From NCBI GenBank assembly GCA_029239675.1, contig JARBUM010000035.1, positions 1-36,849 of the forward strand: a stretch of 36,849 nucleotides of DNA, given 5' to 3'. The translations under genes and the position numbers were made by a program. The notes under the pieces were generated by a model. That model saw nothing but the letters and a program-made list of their open reading frames with translations, was not told where the DNA came from and did not search any database. The stretch comes from Pelosinus sp. GTDB lineage: Bacteria; Bacillota; Negativicutes; DSM-13327. Shown here one piece after another: positions 24,347 through 32,950 of the stretch (the first letter of the stretch is position 1; each line of letters starts with the position of its first letter).

Positions 24347-25356
24347 TAGTCTCTTACCTCCCCCTTTGGCTGAGGTGCATTAGGATGTTGTAGCCAGCAG
24401 TTCACCATGTGATCTTGGCTTATTTGTGTAGTTTCAGGATAGGATTCACTGCAAATTACCATTGCATGGGGACAGCGAGGATGGAAGGGACAGCCAGTGG
24501 GTGGTGACAGGAGGTCAGGAGGCTGACCGTGGATGACGGAAAGTTTCTGCTTTTGCTTAAGATCTAAACGGGGTAATGATTGTAAAAGTCCCCAAGTATA
24601 GGGGTGCTGGGGTTGATGAAAGATATCCATTGCATTTCCTGATTCTGCGATTTTACCTGCATACATCACAATTACACGACTGCATAAACTGGCAATGGCA
24701 CCAAGGTCGTGGGAAATTAAAATAATAGCAGTGTTTAATTTAGTTTGTATTTCCTTCATTAGATCTAAGATTTGCGCTTGGATGGTAACATCTAGAGCCG
24801 TTGTGGGCTCATCGGCAATTAATAGTTTCGGATTACAGGAGAGTGCCATGGCAATCATGACTCGTTGTCGCATGCCGCCGCTGAATTGATGGGGGTACTC
24901 TTTCATACGCTGTTCTGGCGAGGGTATACCCACTAAGTTTAACATTTCAACTGCTCGTGCGTAGGCTTCTTGTTTGTTCATATGCTGATGTATCTGTAAA
25001 GATTCCCCAATCTGCATTCCTATAGTAAGCACAGGGTTAAGAGAAGTCATAGCATCTTGAAAGATAATACTAATATCGTTGCCTCGAATTTTCGCCATTT
25101 CTGTTTCAGAATACTGTAGTAAATCCCTATTCTCAAAGAAAACTCTTCCATTGGTGTATTTGCCAGGAGGAGTAGGAACTAACTGCATAATAGAATGAGC
25201 GGTTACACTCTTACCACAACCTGATTCGCCCACAATACCAATAGCCTCTCCAGGAAACACTTGAAAACTTACGTTATTTACAGCCTTTACTTCACCTGCA
25301 TAGGTAGCAAAAGATACGGTTAACTGATCTACATTTAATAATGGACTGGTTTTCAT
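24346..25356 (-). CDS. Peptide ABC transporter ATPase, OppD type
   Basis: A 336-aa ATPase with Walker A GESGCGKS (43-50), signature SGGMRQR, Walker B LLIADEPTTALD, H-loop ISHDLG and a four-cysteine oligo_HPY region (GCPFHPRCPHAMVIC...VNCW). AGGAGG precedes the ATG at 25356. It lies 9 bases after the permease gene. The C-terminal tail past the last Cys is slightly longer than in the first OppD. Confidence 0.93.
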   Translation of the reverse strand: MKTSPLLNVDQLTVSFATYAGEVKAVNNVSFQVFPGEAIGIVGESGCGKSVTAHSIMQLVPTPPGKYTNGRVFFENRDLLQYSETEMAKIRGNDISIIFQDAMTSLNPVLTIGMQIGESLQIHQHMNKQEAYARAVEMLNLVGIPSPEQRMKEYPHQFSGGMRQRVMIAMALSCNPKLLIADEPTTALDVTIQAQILDLMKEIQTKLNTAIILISHDLGAIASLCSRVIVMYAGKIAESGNAMDIFHQPQHPYTWGLLQSLPRLDLKQKQKLSVIHGQPPDLLSPPTGCPFHPRCPHAMVICSESYPETTQISQDHMVNCWLQHPNAPQPKGEVRD

Positions 25357-25365
25357 TTGTACCTC

Positions 25366-26277
25366 CTAACGCCTTACGCGAGGATCCAAAGCATCCCGTA
25401 GGCCGTCCCCTAAGAAATTAAATGCTAGCATAGTTATGCTGATGGCCATGGCTGGGAAAAATAGTTGGAAGGGATAGGAGCGTAAACTGGTAATTCCTTC
25501 TGAAGCCAGTACCCCCCAACTTGCCATAGGAGCTGCAACCCCTAGGCCGATAAAGCTTAAAAAGGCTTCGGTGAAGATGGCCTCAGGAATAGCTAGTGTC
25601 ATGGTAATAATAATTGGGCCCAGACTATTAGGAATTAGATGACGAAACAGAATGCGCCATTTACTTGCGCCAATGGTCCTAGCTGCAATCACATAATCTT
25701 GTTCTTTTAAGCTCAAAATCTGTCCGCGAACAATTCGCGCCATGCGTAACCAGTAAGCGATACCCAAGGCGATAAAAATATTAGTCAAACCAGGCTCTAA
25801 AACTACCATGAGCAATATTACATACAATAGAACGGGTATACCATATAAAATATCAACAATATTCATCATAAATTTATCGACGCGGCCGCCAAAGAAGCCA
25901 GAGATACCGCCATAAATCACTCCGATGGTAAGATTGAGAAAACTAGCAACAATGCCAATAGAGAGAGAAATACGCGCACCATATAGAACACGAATAAATA
26001 AATCACGCCCTAGGTTATCCGTGCCGAACCAATGCTCTGCACTAGGAGATTGATTGGTTCTAAGGAGATCTTGGTCGGAGTAGGAAGCTGATGAAATCCA
26101 GGGACCGGCAAGGGCAATGAGCATGATGAGTAAAATAGTGTATAGACCGATCATGGCCAGTTTGTTTTTTTTAAGACGGCGCCAAGCGTCTTGTCGATAG
26201 GTAATAGTGGGGCGGGTGATCGTTTCCTTATTAATCCTTTGAAGGAGAGGTTTAAAGGATTCGCTGTTTAGATGCAT
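25366..26277 (-). CDS. Peptide ABC transporter permease, OppC type
   Basis: A 303-aa permease. A roughly 40-residue cytoplasmic N-terminus (TYRQDAWRRLKKNKLAMIG) is typical of OppC. WFGTDNLGRDLFIRVLYGARISL follows, and the EAA loop is AARTIGASKWRILFRHLIPN. It ends ALDPRVRR. Two bases separate it from the upstream permease stop, so translation is probably coupled. Confidence 0.92.
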   Translation of the reverse strand: MHLNSESFKPLLQRINKETITRPTITYRQDAWRRLKKNKLAMIGLYTILLIMLIALAGPWISSASYSDQDLLRTNQSPSAEHWFGTDNLGRDLFIRVLYGARISLSIGIVASFLNLTIGVIYGGISGFFGGRVDKFMMNIVDILYGIPVLLYVILLMVVLEPGLTNIFIALGIAYWLRMARIVRGQILSLKEQDYVIAARTIGASKWRILFRHLIPNSLGPIIITMTLAIPEAIFTEAFLSFIGLGVAAPMASWGVLASEGITSLRSYPFQLFFPAMAISITMLAFNFLGDGLRDALDPRVRR

Positions 26278-26279
26278 TG

Positions 26280-27215
26280 TTATGATTCCCCCTGTTTACC
26301 ATTAAGTTTTATGCGGGGATTGAGCAGCGGATAGATAAGATCAACGATTAAATTTAAGCCGATGATCAATACGCTATAAAAAATAGTTACGCCGAGAATC
26401 ACAGTGTAGTCACGGTTGTAAATACTAGTGACAAAATGCCGGCCTAAGCCAGGAATGGCAAATATAGTTTCAATGATAAAGCTTCCAGTCAAAATACCTG
26501 CAGCCATGGGGCCAATATAAGTCACTACGGGTATTAAGGCATTTTTTAATGCATGGCGGTACAGGATGAGGGTAGGAGAAAGGCCTTTTGCCCGAGCTGT
26601 TTTAATATAATCCTGAGCCAAGACCTCTAGCATGCTAGAACGAGTAAGCCGGACAATGAAAGCCGTCGGTTGCCCGGCTAAGGTTAAGGCTGGTAAAATG
26701 ACATAGGTAACTCCGCCCCACATAGCGGCGGGTAATAAAGCAAGCTTAATGGCAAATACATAAATTAATAGGGTAGCAAGAACAAAACTAGGGACAGATA
26801 CACCCAAGGTAGCAAAAAACATAGTGGCATAATCCTGCCACTTATTTTGGCGCAATGCAGCAATGGCACCAGCGGGAATACCCAATAAAATGGATAATCC
26901 AATGCTTACCATGCCTAGTTGCAAGGAGACCGGAAAGCTTTCACGAATGAGGTCATTAACAGTACGTCCTGCATACTTAAAAGAAGGACCTAAGTCAAAG
27001 TGGCTCAAATTAACCAAGTAATCAACATACTGTCGCCATAGAGGATCATGTAGTCGATAACGCTCCTCTATATTTTTTAGTACGGCGGCAGGGATATTTT
27101 TTTCGCTAGTAAAAGGGCCACCGGGGATGGCATGCATTAGAAAGAAAGTAATAGTAATAATGGCCAGTAAGACAAGTAAGGAATTTGAAATGCGATTTAA
27201 CATATAACGTAACAA
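26280..27215 (-). CDS. Peptide ABC transporter permease, OppB type
   Basis: A 311-aa permease and first gene of the minus-strand murein-peptide operon. The TTG start at 27215 follows AGGAGG; an internal ATG at 27203 is an alternative. The segment PGGPFTSEKNIPAAVLKNIEERYRLHDPLWRQYVDYL is the typical OppB periplasmic loop, and the EAA loop reads KTARAKGLSPTLILYRHALKNAL. The GGPF motif is OppB-like, in contrast to the DppB-like TTDPTE segment of the first operon, so the two importers belong to different subgroups. Confidence 0.92.
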   Translation of the reverse strand: MLRYMLNRISNSLLVLLAIITITFFLMHAIPGGPFTSEKNIPAAVLKNIEERYRLHDPLWRQYVDYLVNLSHFDLGPSFKYAGRTVNDLIRESFPVSLQLGMVSIGLSILLGIPAGAIAALRQNKWQDYATMFFATLGVSVPSFVLATLLIYVFAIKLALLPAAMWGGVTYVILPALTLAGQPTAFIVRLTRSSMLEVLAQDYIKTARAKGLSPTLILYRHALKNALIPVVTYIGPMAAGILTGSFIIETIFAIPGLGRHFVTSIYNRDYTVILGVTIFYSVLIIGLNLIVDLIYPLLNPRIKLNGKQGES

Positions 27216-27572
27216 AAACAGGGCCCTCCTTTCTTAGTCTCTCTTTAACTCCCACTTGTAGAAATTGGAGTTAAGAGCGGTTTAGTTAGCCGATAAAAAG
27301 GTATATGTACTGCGTGCCTTTTCTAGTCAGATTATGTCTAAATATAGGCTCTCTTAAATTGAGCGGGCTTATGCAGGGAGACTGTTTTCTTTAGGGTGGC
27401 TTTTTAATTCATGGTACAAATTCTATAAAAACGCTTAAAGTCCTTCCAATGGATGAAGGATTGCCTGCTAGAGGCTTGAAATACTGTGATTGGAGCACCA
27501 TAATGTTTACTTTAGGGGTTTAAAAAATCTAAAAAATCGAATACTACTAGCAAAAACAATGAGGCAAACAAG
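27216..27572. other. Divergent intergenic region before the second opp operon
   Basis: These 357 bases must hold promoters for the opp operon (minus) and the glutamate-synthase-like gene (plus). I see no strong promoter match. The clearest element is the inverted repeat at 27245-27274. Confidence 0.4.
27245..27274. promoter_or_regulatory. Inverted repeat upstream of the second opp operon
   Basis: TTAACTCC (27245-27252) and GGAGTTAA (27267-27274) flank 14 bases, about 30 bases before the oppB start codon. It could be an operator or a leader hairpin. Confidence 0.4.
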
Positions 27573-29246
27573 ATGCAAATGATTCTAGCCAATGTTCATT
27601 GGTCCTTATTGGTGATTCTTTTATTAACGCTTCTATTAATAGTACTCATTTTTGTGGCTAAACCAGTCATGCGCTATATTATCAAAAGAATCTCTAATGA
27701 CATAACAGGAAAACTTTTAAGTGATACTTATTCCCAAAATCTTGGGGAGTTGTTACCTTCATTAAAACGTTTTTCACTCATAAATTTATTAGAAATGAGC
27801 TTACGCGCCCAAACTGGAAAAGTATTAAACCGTCCATTAGGATCGCCTAAACATTTTTTTGGTTATGATAATTTGATGTTTTCCCCGCGGCAAATAACAA
27901 AATTATCGTTGCCTGAAAATACCAAAATTGATATGTCCGTAAGGATTGGCTGCAATGCGAAAAAACCGATGACGATAAAGATTCCATTTATGATTGGTGG
28001 TATGGCCTACGGTTTAGCTCTTAGTGAGGAAGCTAAGATTGCTTTGGCCAGAGCATCAAAAATACTGCAAACCGCGACTAATTCTGGAGAAGGCCCATTT
28101 TTACCAGAAGAACCGGGTGCATCCGGTAAGTTTGTATTGCAAATTTGCTGCTGGTCATGGGGTCTTAGGACGAACCAACAAATCGCCTCTGCTGATATGT
28201 TAGAAGTAAAAATGGGACAAGGTGCAGATACGGGAGCAGCTAGAATAGAGGCTGCAGAATTCGCTGGTAGAGCACGCATACTTGCAGGATTAGAACCTGA
28301 TGAACCAGCTTTAGGTCTAATAGGACCTCCAGGGGTCAAAAAGGCAGAAGACTGGCCGGAGTTTATGAAAAAATTGCGTCAAAGGGCTAATGGGATTCCC
28401 ATAGCACTAAAAATTATGGCAACTGATCGCCTTGAAGAGGAGTTAGCACTTGCAGTAGATCTAGGTTTTGACGCAATCGTACTCGATGGTTGCGAAGGTG
28501 GATCCCACGCAACAACTCCCACTAAACAAGATGATTTCGGTATACCCAGCTTGCAAGGTTTGATACGTGCCAAACGTTATTTGAAAGACAGCTCAATCAG
28601 TTTAATTATAGGCGGAGGCTATTTTACACCAGGTCAGTGCCTGAAGGCTCTGGCCCTAGGGGCAGATGCGATTTGCATGGGTACGATTCCTCTTTTTGCA
28701 CTAGGACATAATCAAGTAACAAAAGTGACTCCTTGGGAGCCGCCTACTACGTTAATTTTTTATAATTCTCCAACAAAAAAACAGCTTAAGATCAATCAGG
28801 CTGCAACTAGTGTTGTAAATGTAATGAAAGCTATGGTTTTGGAAATGGAAGAAGCAATGCGTACCATGGGAAAGGCATCACTAAAAGAACTTAGTCCCGA
28901 CGATCTTGTTGCATTGGACTCTCTCACCGCTGAAATTACAGGTGTGAGAAGCGTGTTAGAGAATCCAGTATCACAGGCAGCAAGCAGACAAGAGTCTACA
29001 CCCCAAGAAATGCAGCAACAAAATTTCGATAAACAGATGGAACAAATACAAATAGTTGATTCCTCAAACTCCGCTCTAGCTAAAAACCTGATTGAACAGC
29101 AGATCCAGGTAATAAGAGAATTAAAAGAACAAAATAAAATGATGTGGGAAATTATAGATAAACGTATAAAATCCTACAACGAAAATGAAATTAACACTAC
29201 CAAAAAAAGAAGAAAAGCATATTCAGGTAAGAAAAGATCGAAATAA
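27573..29246 (+). CDS. Membrane-anchored glutamate-synthase-like FMN protein (GltB central/FMN domain)
   Basis: A 557-aa protein. Residues 1-35 hold one membrane helix (LLVILLLTLLLIVLIFVA). Residues of about 90-430 form the FMN-binding barrel of the glutamate synthase family (PFMIGGMAYGLALSEEAKIALA, KMGQGADTG, VLDGCEGGSHATTP, GADAICMGT). The tail of about 100 residues is Gln/Glu-rich and probably coiled coil. The cysteine triad that binds the 3Fe-4S cluster in GltB just after the ICMG segment is absent here (FALGHNQV). There is no amidotransferase domain. B. subtilis YerD is a similar stand-alone protein of unknown reaction. The ATG at 27573 has a modest GAGG site. It appears to be a single-gene unit. 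Confidence 0.85.
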   Translation: MQMILANVHWSLLVILLLTLLLIVLIFVAKPVMRYIIKRISNDITGKLLSDTYSQNLGELLPSLKRFSLINLLEMSLRAQTGKVLNRPLGSPKHFFGYDNLMFSPRQITKLSLPENTKIDMSVRIGCNAKKPMTIKIPFMIGGMAYGLALSEEAKIALARASKILQTATNSGEGPFLPEEPGASGKFVLQICCWSWGLRTNQQIASADMLEVKMGQGADTGAARIEAAEFAGRARILAGLEPDEPALGLIGPPGVKKAEDWPEFMKKLRQRANGIPIALKIMATDRLEEELALAVDLGFDAIVLDGCEGGSHATTPTKQDDFGIPSLQGLIRAKRYLKDSSISLIIGGGYFTPGQCLKALALGADAICMGTIPLFALGHNQVTKVTPWEPPTTLIFYNSPTKKQLKINQAATSVVNVMKAMVLEMEEAMRTMGKASLKELSPDDLVALDSLTAEITGVRSVLENPVSQAASRQESTPQEMQQQNFDKQMEQIQIVDSSNSALAKNLIEQQIQVIRELKEQNKMMWEIIDKRIKSYNENEINTTKKRRKAYSGKKRSK

Positions 29247-29275
29247 CTATATATTTTAAAGGTATAATCATAAGA

Positions 29276-29314
29276 AAAATAGTCTGCATCCTTACAAAGG
29301 GAGTAGGCTATTTT
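29276..29314 (+). terminator. Terminator-like hairpin after the glutamate-synthase-like gene
   Basis: An imperfect stem AAAATAGTCTGC... / ...GTAGGCTATTTT with G-T pairs, ending in a T-rich tail. Confidence 0.6.
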
Positions 29315-29451
29315 CTATTGGTGACCGAAAGAGATGATTACTAAACTTATTTCGAAAATTAGTAGATCTTCAATTGATTAAAGGATCTTCGACCTTACAT
29401 TTGTTTACGCATTAGTAGCTCTTTGGCATATGCTAAAGAGGAGGTGATAAA

Positions 29452-29787
29452 GTGGCGTATTCAATTATTGTAAAATTATCAGCCCGACAACTGACTCTCT
29501 ATCAGGGAGGTGCAGTGATACGATCTTTTCCGGTGGGTGTTGGTAAAGTGGTCAGCCCAACGCCAACTGGTGTTTACTATATTGCTAATAAGATGCCTAA
29601 TCCTGGCGGACCGTTTGGTGTTATGTGGATGGGGCTCAATATACCCCATTATGGCATTCATGGAACGAATAATCCCTCTTCAATCGGTAAGGTTGTATCC
29701 CATGGTTGTATCCGTATGTACAATAAAGATGTGCGGGAACTATCTAGATTGATTTCCTTAGGTACACCTGTAAGAATAATACATTGA
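29452..29787 (+). CDS. Minimal L,D-transpeptidase (YkuD domain)
   Basis: A 111-aa protein consisting almost only of the YkuD catalytic domain. The active-site set is intact: H70 in YGIHGTNNP and S83-H84-G85-C86 with R88 in SHGCIRM; C86 is the nucleophile that forms 3-3 crosslinks in murein. The GTG at 29452 is fixed by a strong GAGGAGGTGAT. B. subtilis YkuD has a LysM domain of about 50 residues in front, which is missing here, and there is no signal peptide or membrane helix. Export is therefore unexplained. A short spore-associated or cytoplasmic form is possible. Confidence 0.9.
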   Translation: MAYSIIVKLSARQLTLYQGGAVIRSFPVGVGKVVSPTPTGVYYIANKMPNPGGPFGVMWMGLNIPHYGIHGTNNPSSIGKVVSHGCIRMYNKDVRELSRLISLGTPVRIIH

Positions 29788-29852
29788 GCTCACTTTCCCT
29801 CAGAACTTCAGTGATTAAATAGTGCTTGGGTATAATTATAATTAGCTAATTG

Positions 29853-29861
29853 TGGTATAAT
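29853..29861 (+). promoter_or_regulatory. Extended -10 promoter of the cyclophilin gene
   Basis: TGGTATAAT, a full extended -10 element, lies 32 bases before the GTG start. No good -35 hexamer is present at the normal distance. Confidence 0.6.
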
Positions 29862-29893
29862 AGCAAGACAACAAACAAAGTGAGGGATTATTA

Positions 29894-30325
29894 GTGAAAA
29901 AAGCAATTATTGAGATGGATAAGGGTAAAGTTGTGATTGAACTGTTTGAAAAAGAAGCACCAAAAACAGTAGAAAATTTTGAGAAATTAATTGGTAAAGG
30001 TTTCTATGATGGGCTTAAATTCCATCGGGTCATAAAAGGATTTGTAGCGCAAGGTGGTTGCCCGCATGGCACAGGTACCGGCGGTCCTGGATATGAGATT
30101 GACTGCGAAACAAAAGGCAACCCGCGTAAAAATGTACGGGGTGCATTATCTATGGCTCATGCTGGTCCGAATACTGGAGGTAGCCAATTCTTTATAGTAT
30201 ATGAACCACAACCCCATCTGGATGGTGTTCATACTGTTTTCGGCCAAGTTATCGAAGGTATGGATATCGTAGATCAAATTCGCCAAGGTGATAAAATGAA
30301 TAAAGTTACATTTGTACAAGAATAG
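29894..30325 (+). CDS. ppiB: Cyclophilin-type peptidyl-prolyl cis-trans isomerase
   Basis: A 143-aa cytoplasmic cyclophilin that speeds proline isomerisation during folding. Conserved active-site elements are [13 protein letters not shown] (catalytic Arg45 region), [16 protein letters not shown] and FGQVIEGMD. The tryptophan of cyclosporin-sensitive forms is His here (DGVHTVFG), as in many bacterial enzymes. The GTG at 29894 follows GAGGG. It is a single-gene unit between an extended -10 promoter and a strong terminator. Confidence 0.95.
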   Translation: MKKAIIEMDKGKVVIELFEKEAPKTVENFEKLIGKGFYDGLKFHRVIKGFVAQGGCPHGTGTGGPGYEIDCETKGNPRKNVRGALSMAHAGPNTGGSQFFIVYEPQPHLDGVHTVFGQVIEGMDIVDQIRQGDKMNKVTFVQE

Positions 30326-30335
30326 TAGAACGTAT

Positions 30336-30382
30336 AGTGTCCCCTTTTCAACAGTCTAAGCATTGAAAAGGGGACACTTTTA
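30336..30382. terminator. Terminator of ppiB
   Basis: A perfect 16-bp stem AGTGTCCCCTTTTCAA with its inverse, an 11-base loop and a T run (CTTTTATTT) after it. Confidence 0.9.
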
Positions 30383-30435
30383 TTTATAGATTAAACCTTA
30401 TAAGTTTTAGATAAATCTTAATACTCTTAGGCCGC

Positions 30436-30509
30436 GCCAAGTCCATGTTATTAACGCTACGCCATTAACATTTAGCTTACGCGTATAATGGAAGAACATG
30501 GCGATTGGC
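30436..30509. repeat. Imperfect 74-bp palindrome
   Basis: GCCAAGTCCATGTT pairs with AACATGGCGATTGGC at the ends, and CCATTA pairs with TAATGG inside. It is likely a dispersed intergenic palindrome or a structured RNA, distinct in sequence from the AACCGC elements. Confidence 0.55.
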
Positions 30510-30637
30510 TGAGTAAATAAGAATGCGCAGTGCCTTTTGCGCCGTTCCTTTTTGTTTCAATCCCAATGACAGGTATAGTCTATATGTAAATGAAAGGGTG
30601 AAATTTGGGAAATGCTTTTAAGAGATGCTACACCTTA

Positions 30638-30646
30638 TGATATAAT
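30638..30646 (+). promoter_or_regulatory. Extended -10 promoter of the M20D gene
   Basis: TGATATAAT, 61 bases before the start codon, with a weak TTTTAA at the -35 position. Confidence 0.5.
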
Positions 30647-30707
30647 TATATTAAGGTTTTATTTGAAAAAAGATTAACGATTTACCATAGAAAAAGGTGG
30701 TTTTAGG

Positions 30708-31901
30708 ATGTGGGATGAAAGGAATACAGCCGATCTTGTTACTCAGTTAGTATCATGGCGGCGGATGTTTCATAGAAACCCAGAATTAAGTACTAAGGAA
30801 AGAGAAACATCAATTACCATTTTGGATGCTTTGAGAAAAATGGAAATTGAGGTAGTTACATTTACTAACCACTTTGGACTTTGTGGTATCATCCAAGGTA
30901 AATATCCTGGTCCTGTGGTTGCCTTGCGGACTGATATGGATGCTCTTCCTATTACTGAGGCCAATGATGTTTCTTATCACTCACAAACCTCGGGTGTTAT
31001 GCATGCTTGTGGTCATGATGGTCATATGGCGATTATGTTAGGTGTGGCTAAGATGTTTTCTTTATACCATGGTGAATTTGCAGGTACTATTAAGTTGATT
31101 TTTCAACCAGCAGAGGAAGCAGCACCGGTTGGTGGTGCTGGACTAATCATAGAAGAAGGTATTTTAGAAGATGTAGATGTTATTTTTGGCTTGCATTTGT
31201 GGCCTGATTTACCCTGCGGTCATATTGGTATTCGTCAAGGACCTCTTATGGCAGCTTCTGATCGGATTACTATCAAGATCTTAGGGCAGGCGGCTCATGC
31301 TGGACAGCCACAGCATGGTGTAGATGGGATTACAATTGCTGCGGATGTGATTCAAGGATTAGGGCAGCTTATGAATCGGCAAATTGATCCTTTAGAAACA
31401 GCAACACTTTCTATTGGCAACATACAGGGGGGTGAACGGTATAACGTCATTGCAAGCGAAGTGCTATTAGATGGAACGGTACGTACTCTTGGTGAGATTG
31501 TACGCAGGCAAATGCCGTTGAAGATAGAAAGAGCACTAGCGGGCATTACTGCAGCCCAGGGCGGACATTATGAATTGGATTATCAATTTGGTTATCCTGT
31601 ACTTAATAATTGGGCAGAGCCAACTGGCTTGATTATCAAGGCGGCTAGGGATGTTGTGGGAAGTGAGGCAGTGCATGGTAACGTAAAGCCTGTGCTGGCT
31701 GCAGAGGATTTTGGCCGATATCTGGAAAAAATTCCTGGGGCATTTTTTTGGCTAGGATGTGCTAAAGAGGGACAAGAAAATTATCACTTGCACAGTTCTC
31801 ATTTTGATATAGACGAAGATGCACTGCTAATAGGGGCTAAAATAATGCATCAGTTAGTCCTTAAGGCATTAGTACATTATGATAAAGAGGGTAAAAGATA
31901 A
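30708..31901 (+). CDS. M20D amidohydrolase (N-acyl amino acid / hippurate hydrolase type)
   Basis: A 397-aa zinc or manganese amidohydrolase. The opening WRRMFHRNPELSTKE is the classic M20D start. Metal ligands are visible in MHACGHDGHMA (Cys and His near 100), FQPAEEAAPVGGAGL, and the terminal HSSHFDIDEDAL. The ATG at 30708 follows AAGGTGG/TAGG. Relatives release amino acids from N-acyl forms or hydrolyse hippurate, indole-3-acetyl amino acids or N-acetyl-diaminopimelate. It is only distantly similar to the other M20 protein in this window. The last five codons lie inside a long perfect hairpin. Confidence 0.9.
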   Translation: MWDERNTADLVTQLVSWRRMFHRNPELSTKERETSITILDALRKMEIEVVTFTNHFGLCGIIQGKYPGPVVALRTDMDALPITEANDVSYHSQTSGVMHACGHDGHMAIMLGVAKMFSLYHGEFAGTIKLIFQPAEEAAPVGGAGLIIEEGILEDVDVIFGLHLWPDLPCGHIGIRQGPLMAASDRITIKILGQAAHAGQPQHGVDGITIAADVIQGLGQLMNRQIDPLETATLSIGNIQGGERYNVIASEVLLDGTVRTLGEIVRRQMPLKIERALAGITAAQGGHYELDYQFGYPVLNNWAEPTGLIIKAARDVVGSEAVHGNVKPVLAAEDFGRYLEKIPGAFFWLGCAKEGQENYHLHSSHFDIDEDALLIGAKIMHQLVLKALVHYDKEGKR

Positions 31902-31948
31902 AGGATAGCAATCGATGGGATTGCTATCCTTTATCTTTTACCCTCTTT
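31884..31948. terminator. 30-bp perfect hairpin overlapping the end of the M20D gene
   Basis: The arms at 31884-31913 and 31919-31948 are exact inverses, with a 5-base loop. The left arm encodes the last residues and the stop. No T run follows the whole stem, so it may end transcription in either direction only in part, or protect the mRNA 3' end. Confidence 0.65.
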
Positions 31949-31993
31949 AGGCTCGACCTGCCTTCGTGTTTTTCAGGTTTGGTTTGTTAAAGG

Positions 31994-32026
31994 ACTGCGT
32001 TTTTCTTATTATAAGAAAAACGCAGT
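31994..32026. terminator. Hairpin after the rpiR-type gene
   Basis: A 16-bp perfect inverted repeat ACTGCGTTTTTCTTAT with a 1-base centre, 8 bases beyond the stop of the minus-strand RpiR gene. It is likely its terminator. Confidence 0.6.
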
Positions 32027-32033
32027 ATGTCTC

Positions 32034-32897
32034 TTATATTTTACGCTTGGCGATGGATTTGCGAACTTTATTCATATTTTCTATAATTTTATCTTGTTGG
32101 CGGAGTAGTGATCCAATGTATAGTACATCGACAATGGCAAGATGGACCAATCGTGAGGCCATGGCTTCAGATCGGTAATTGATTTCTCTACCCATTCCAT
32201 GAAGTGCAATATCTGCTATTTGACTGAGGGGAGATCGTATATAACTCGTAATAGCAATCGTGGTAACATGATTGCTTTTTGCCATGGTAACAGCATCTAA
32301 TACATCCCGATTAGCCCCTGTATGTGATACTGCAATCACTAAATCTCCAGGTTGGAGTAGCGTTGCTGAGGCTATTTGAAGATGTGGGTCAGAATAAGCC
32401 CTAACAGAAATGCCAAAGCGCATGAAACGATGTTCAATATCAGACGCTATAATTGCCGACCCACCTGAGGCGTAAACATCAATGCGCCGTGTAGCGGTAA
32501 TGGCTTGGATGGCTTTCTCGATGGCTTCTTCATCAACAATCTTGAGCGTATCTTGTAGTCCTTCGTTTATGCCGAAGAATATCTTGTTCATCATGGATTT
32601 AATAGAGTCGCTAGGGCTTACTTCTTTATAAACAGATTCTAAAGGAGTATATAAATCACCCGCTAAGGCGATTTTTAACTCTTGATAGCCTGAAAAACCT
32701 AATTTTTTACATAGGCGAAAAACAGTTGCTTCTGCATTTTTTGCTGCTTCTGCTAATTCTGTTATGGTCATATGTATGACTTCGGAAGGATTCTCCAGGA
32801 TATAAGTTGCGGTCTTTTGCTCTGTCTTGGTTAAATCGTTGAAACTGCTGCGTATACGGGGTAAACATGAATTCAAGTTGCTTTCCGTTCGTTCCAT
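32034..32897 (-). CDS. RpiR/MurR family transcriptional regulator
   Basis: A 287-aa regulator with an N-terminal HTH_6 domain (about 1-77; FNDLTKTEQKTATYILENP, then MTITELAEAAKNAEATVFRLCKKLGFSGYQELK) and a C-terminal SIS domain (about 125-255; IDVYASGGSAIIASDIEHRFMRFG, VIAVSHTGANRDVLDAVTMAKS) that senses sugar phosphates. The ATG at 32897 follows GGAGG. It is divergent from gntP-gntK, so it probably controls gluconate use, with 6-phosphogluconate or a related ester as effector. Family is secure; effector is inferred. Confidence 0.92.
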   Translation of the reverse strand: MERTESNLNSCLPRIRSSFNDLTKTEQKTATYILENPSEVIHMTITELAEAAKNAEATVFRLCKKLGFSGYQELKIALAGDLYTPLESVYKEVSPSDSIKSMMNKIFFGINEGLQDTLKIVDEEAIEKAIQAITATRRIDVYASGGSAIIASDIEHRFMRFGISVRAYSDPHLQIASATLLQPGDLVIAVSHTGANRDVLDAVTMAKSNHVTTIAITSYIRSPLSQIADIALHGMGREINYRSEAMASRLVHLAIVDVLYIGSLLRQQDKIIENMNKVRKSIAKRKI

Positions 32898-32950
32898 TTT
32901 ATGGCCTCCAACCTTTGCGATAAGAGAAAATTCGGTTTTTATGTATCAAT

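Larger units (their letters stand above)
30383..30707. other. Intergenic region between ppiB and the M20D gene
   Basis: About 325 bases without a gene. It holds the imperfect palindrome at 30436-30509 and an extended -10 promoter at 30638-30646. Confidence 0.5.
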
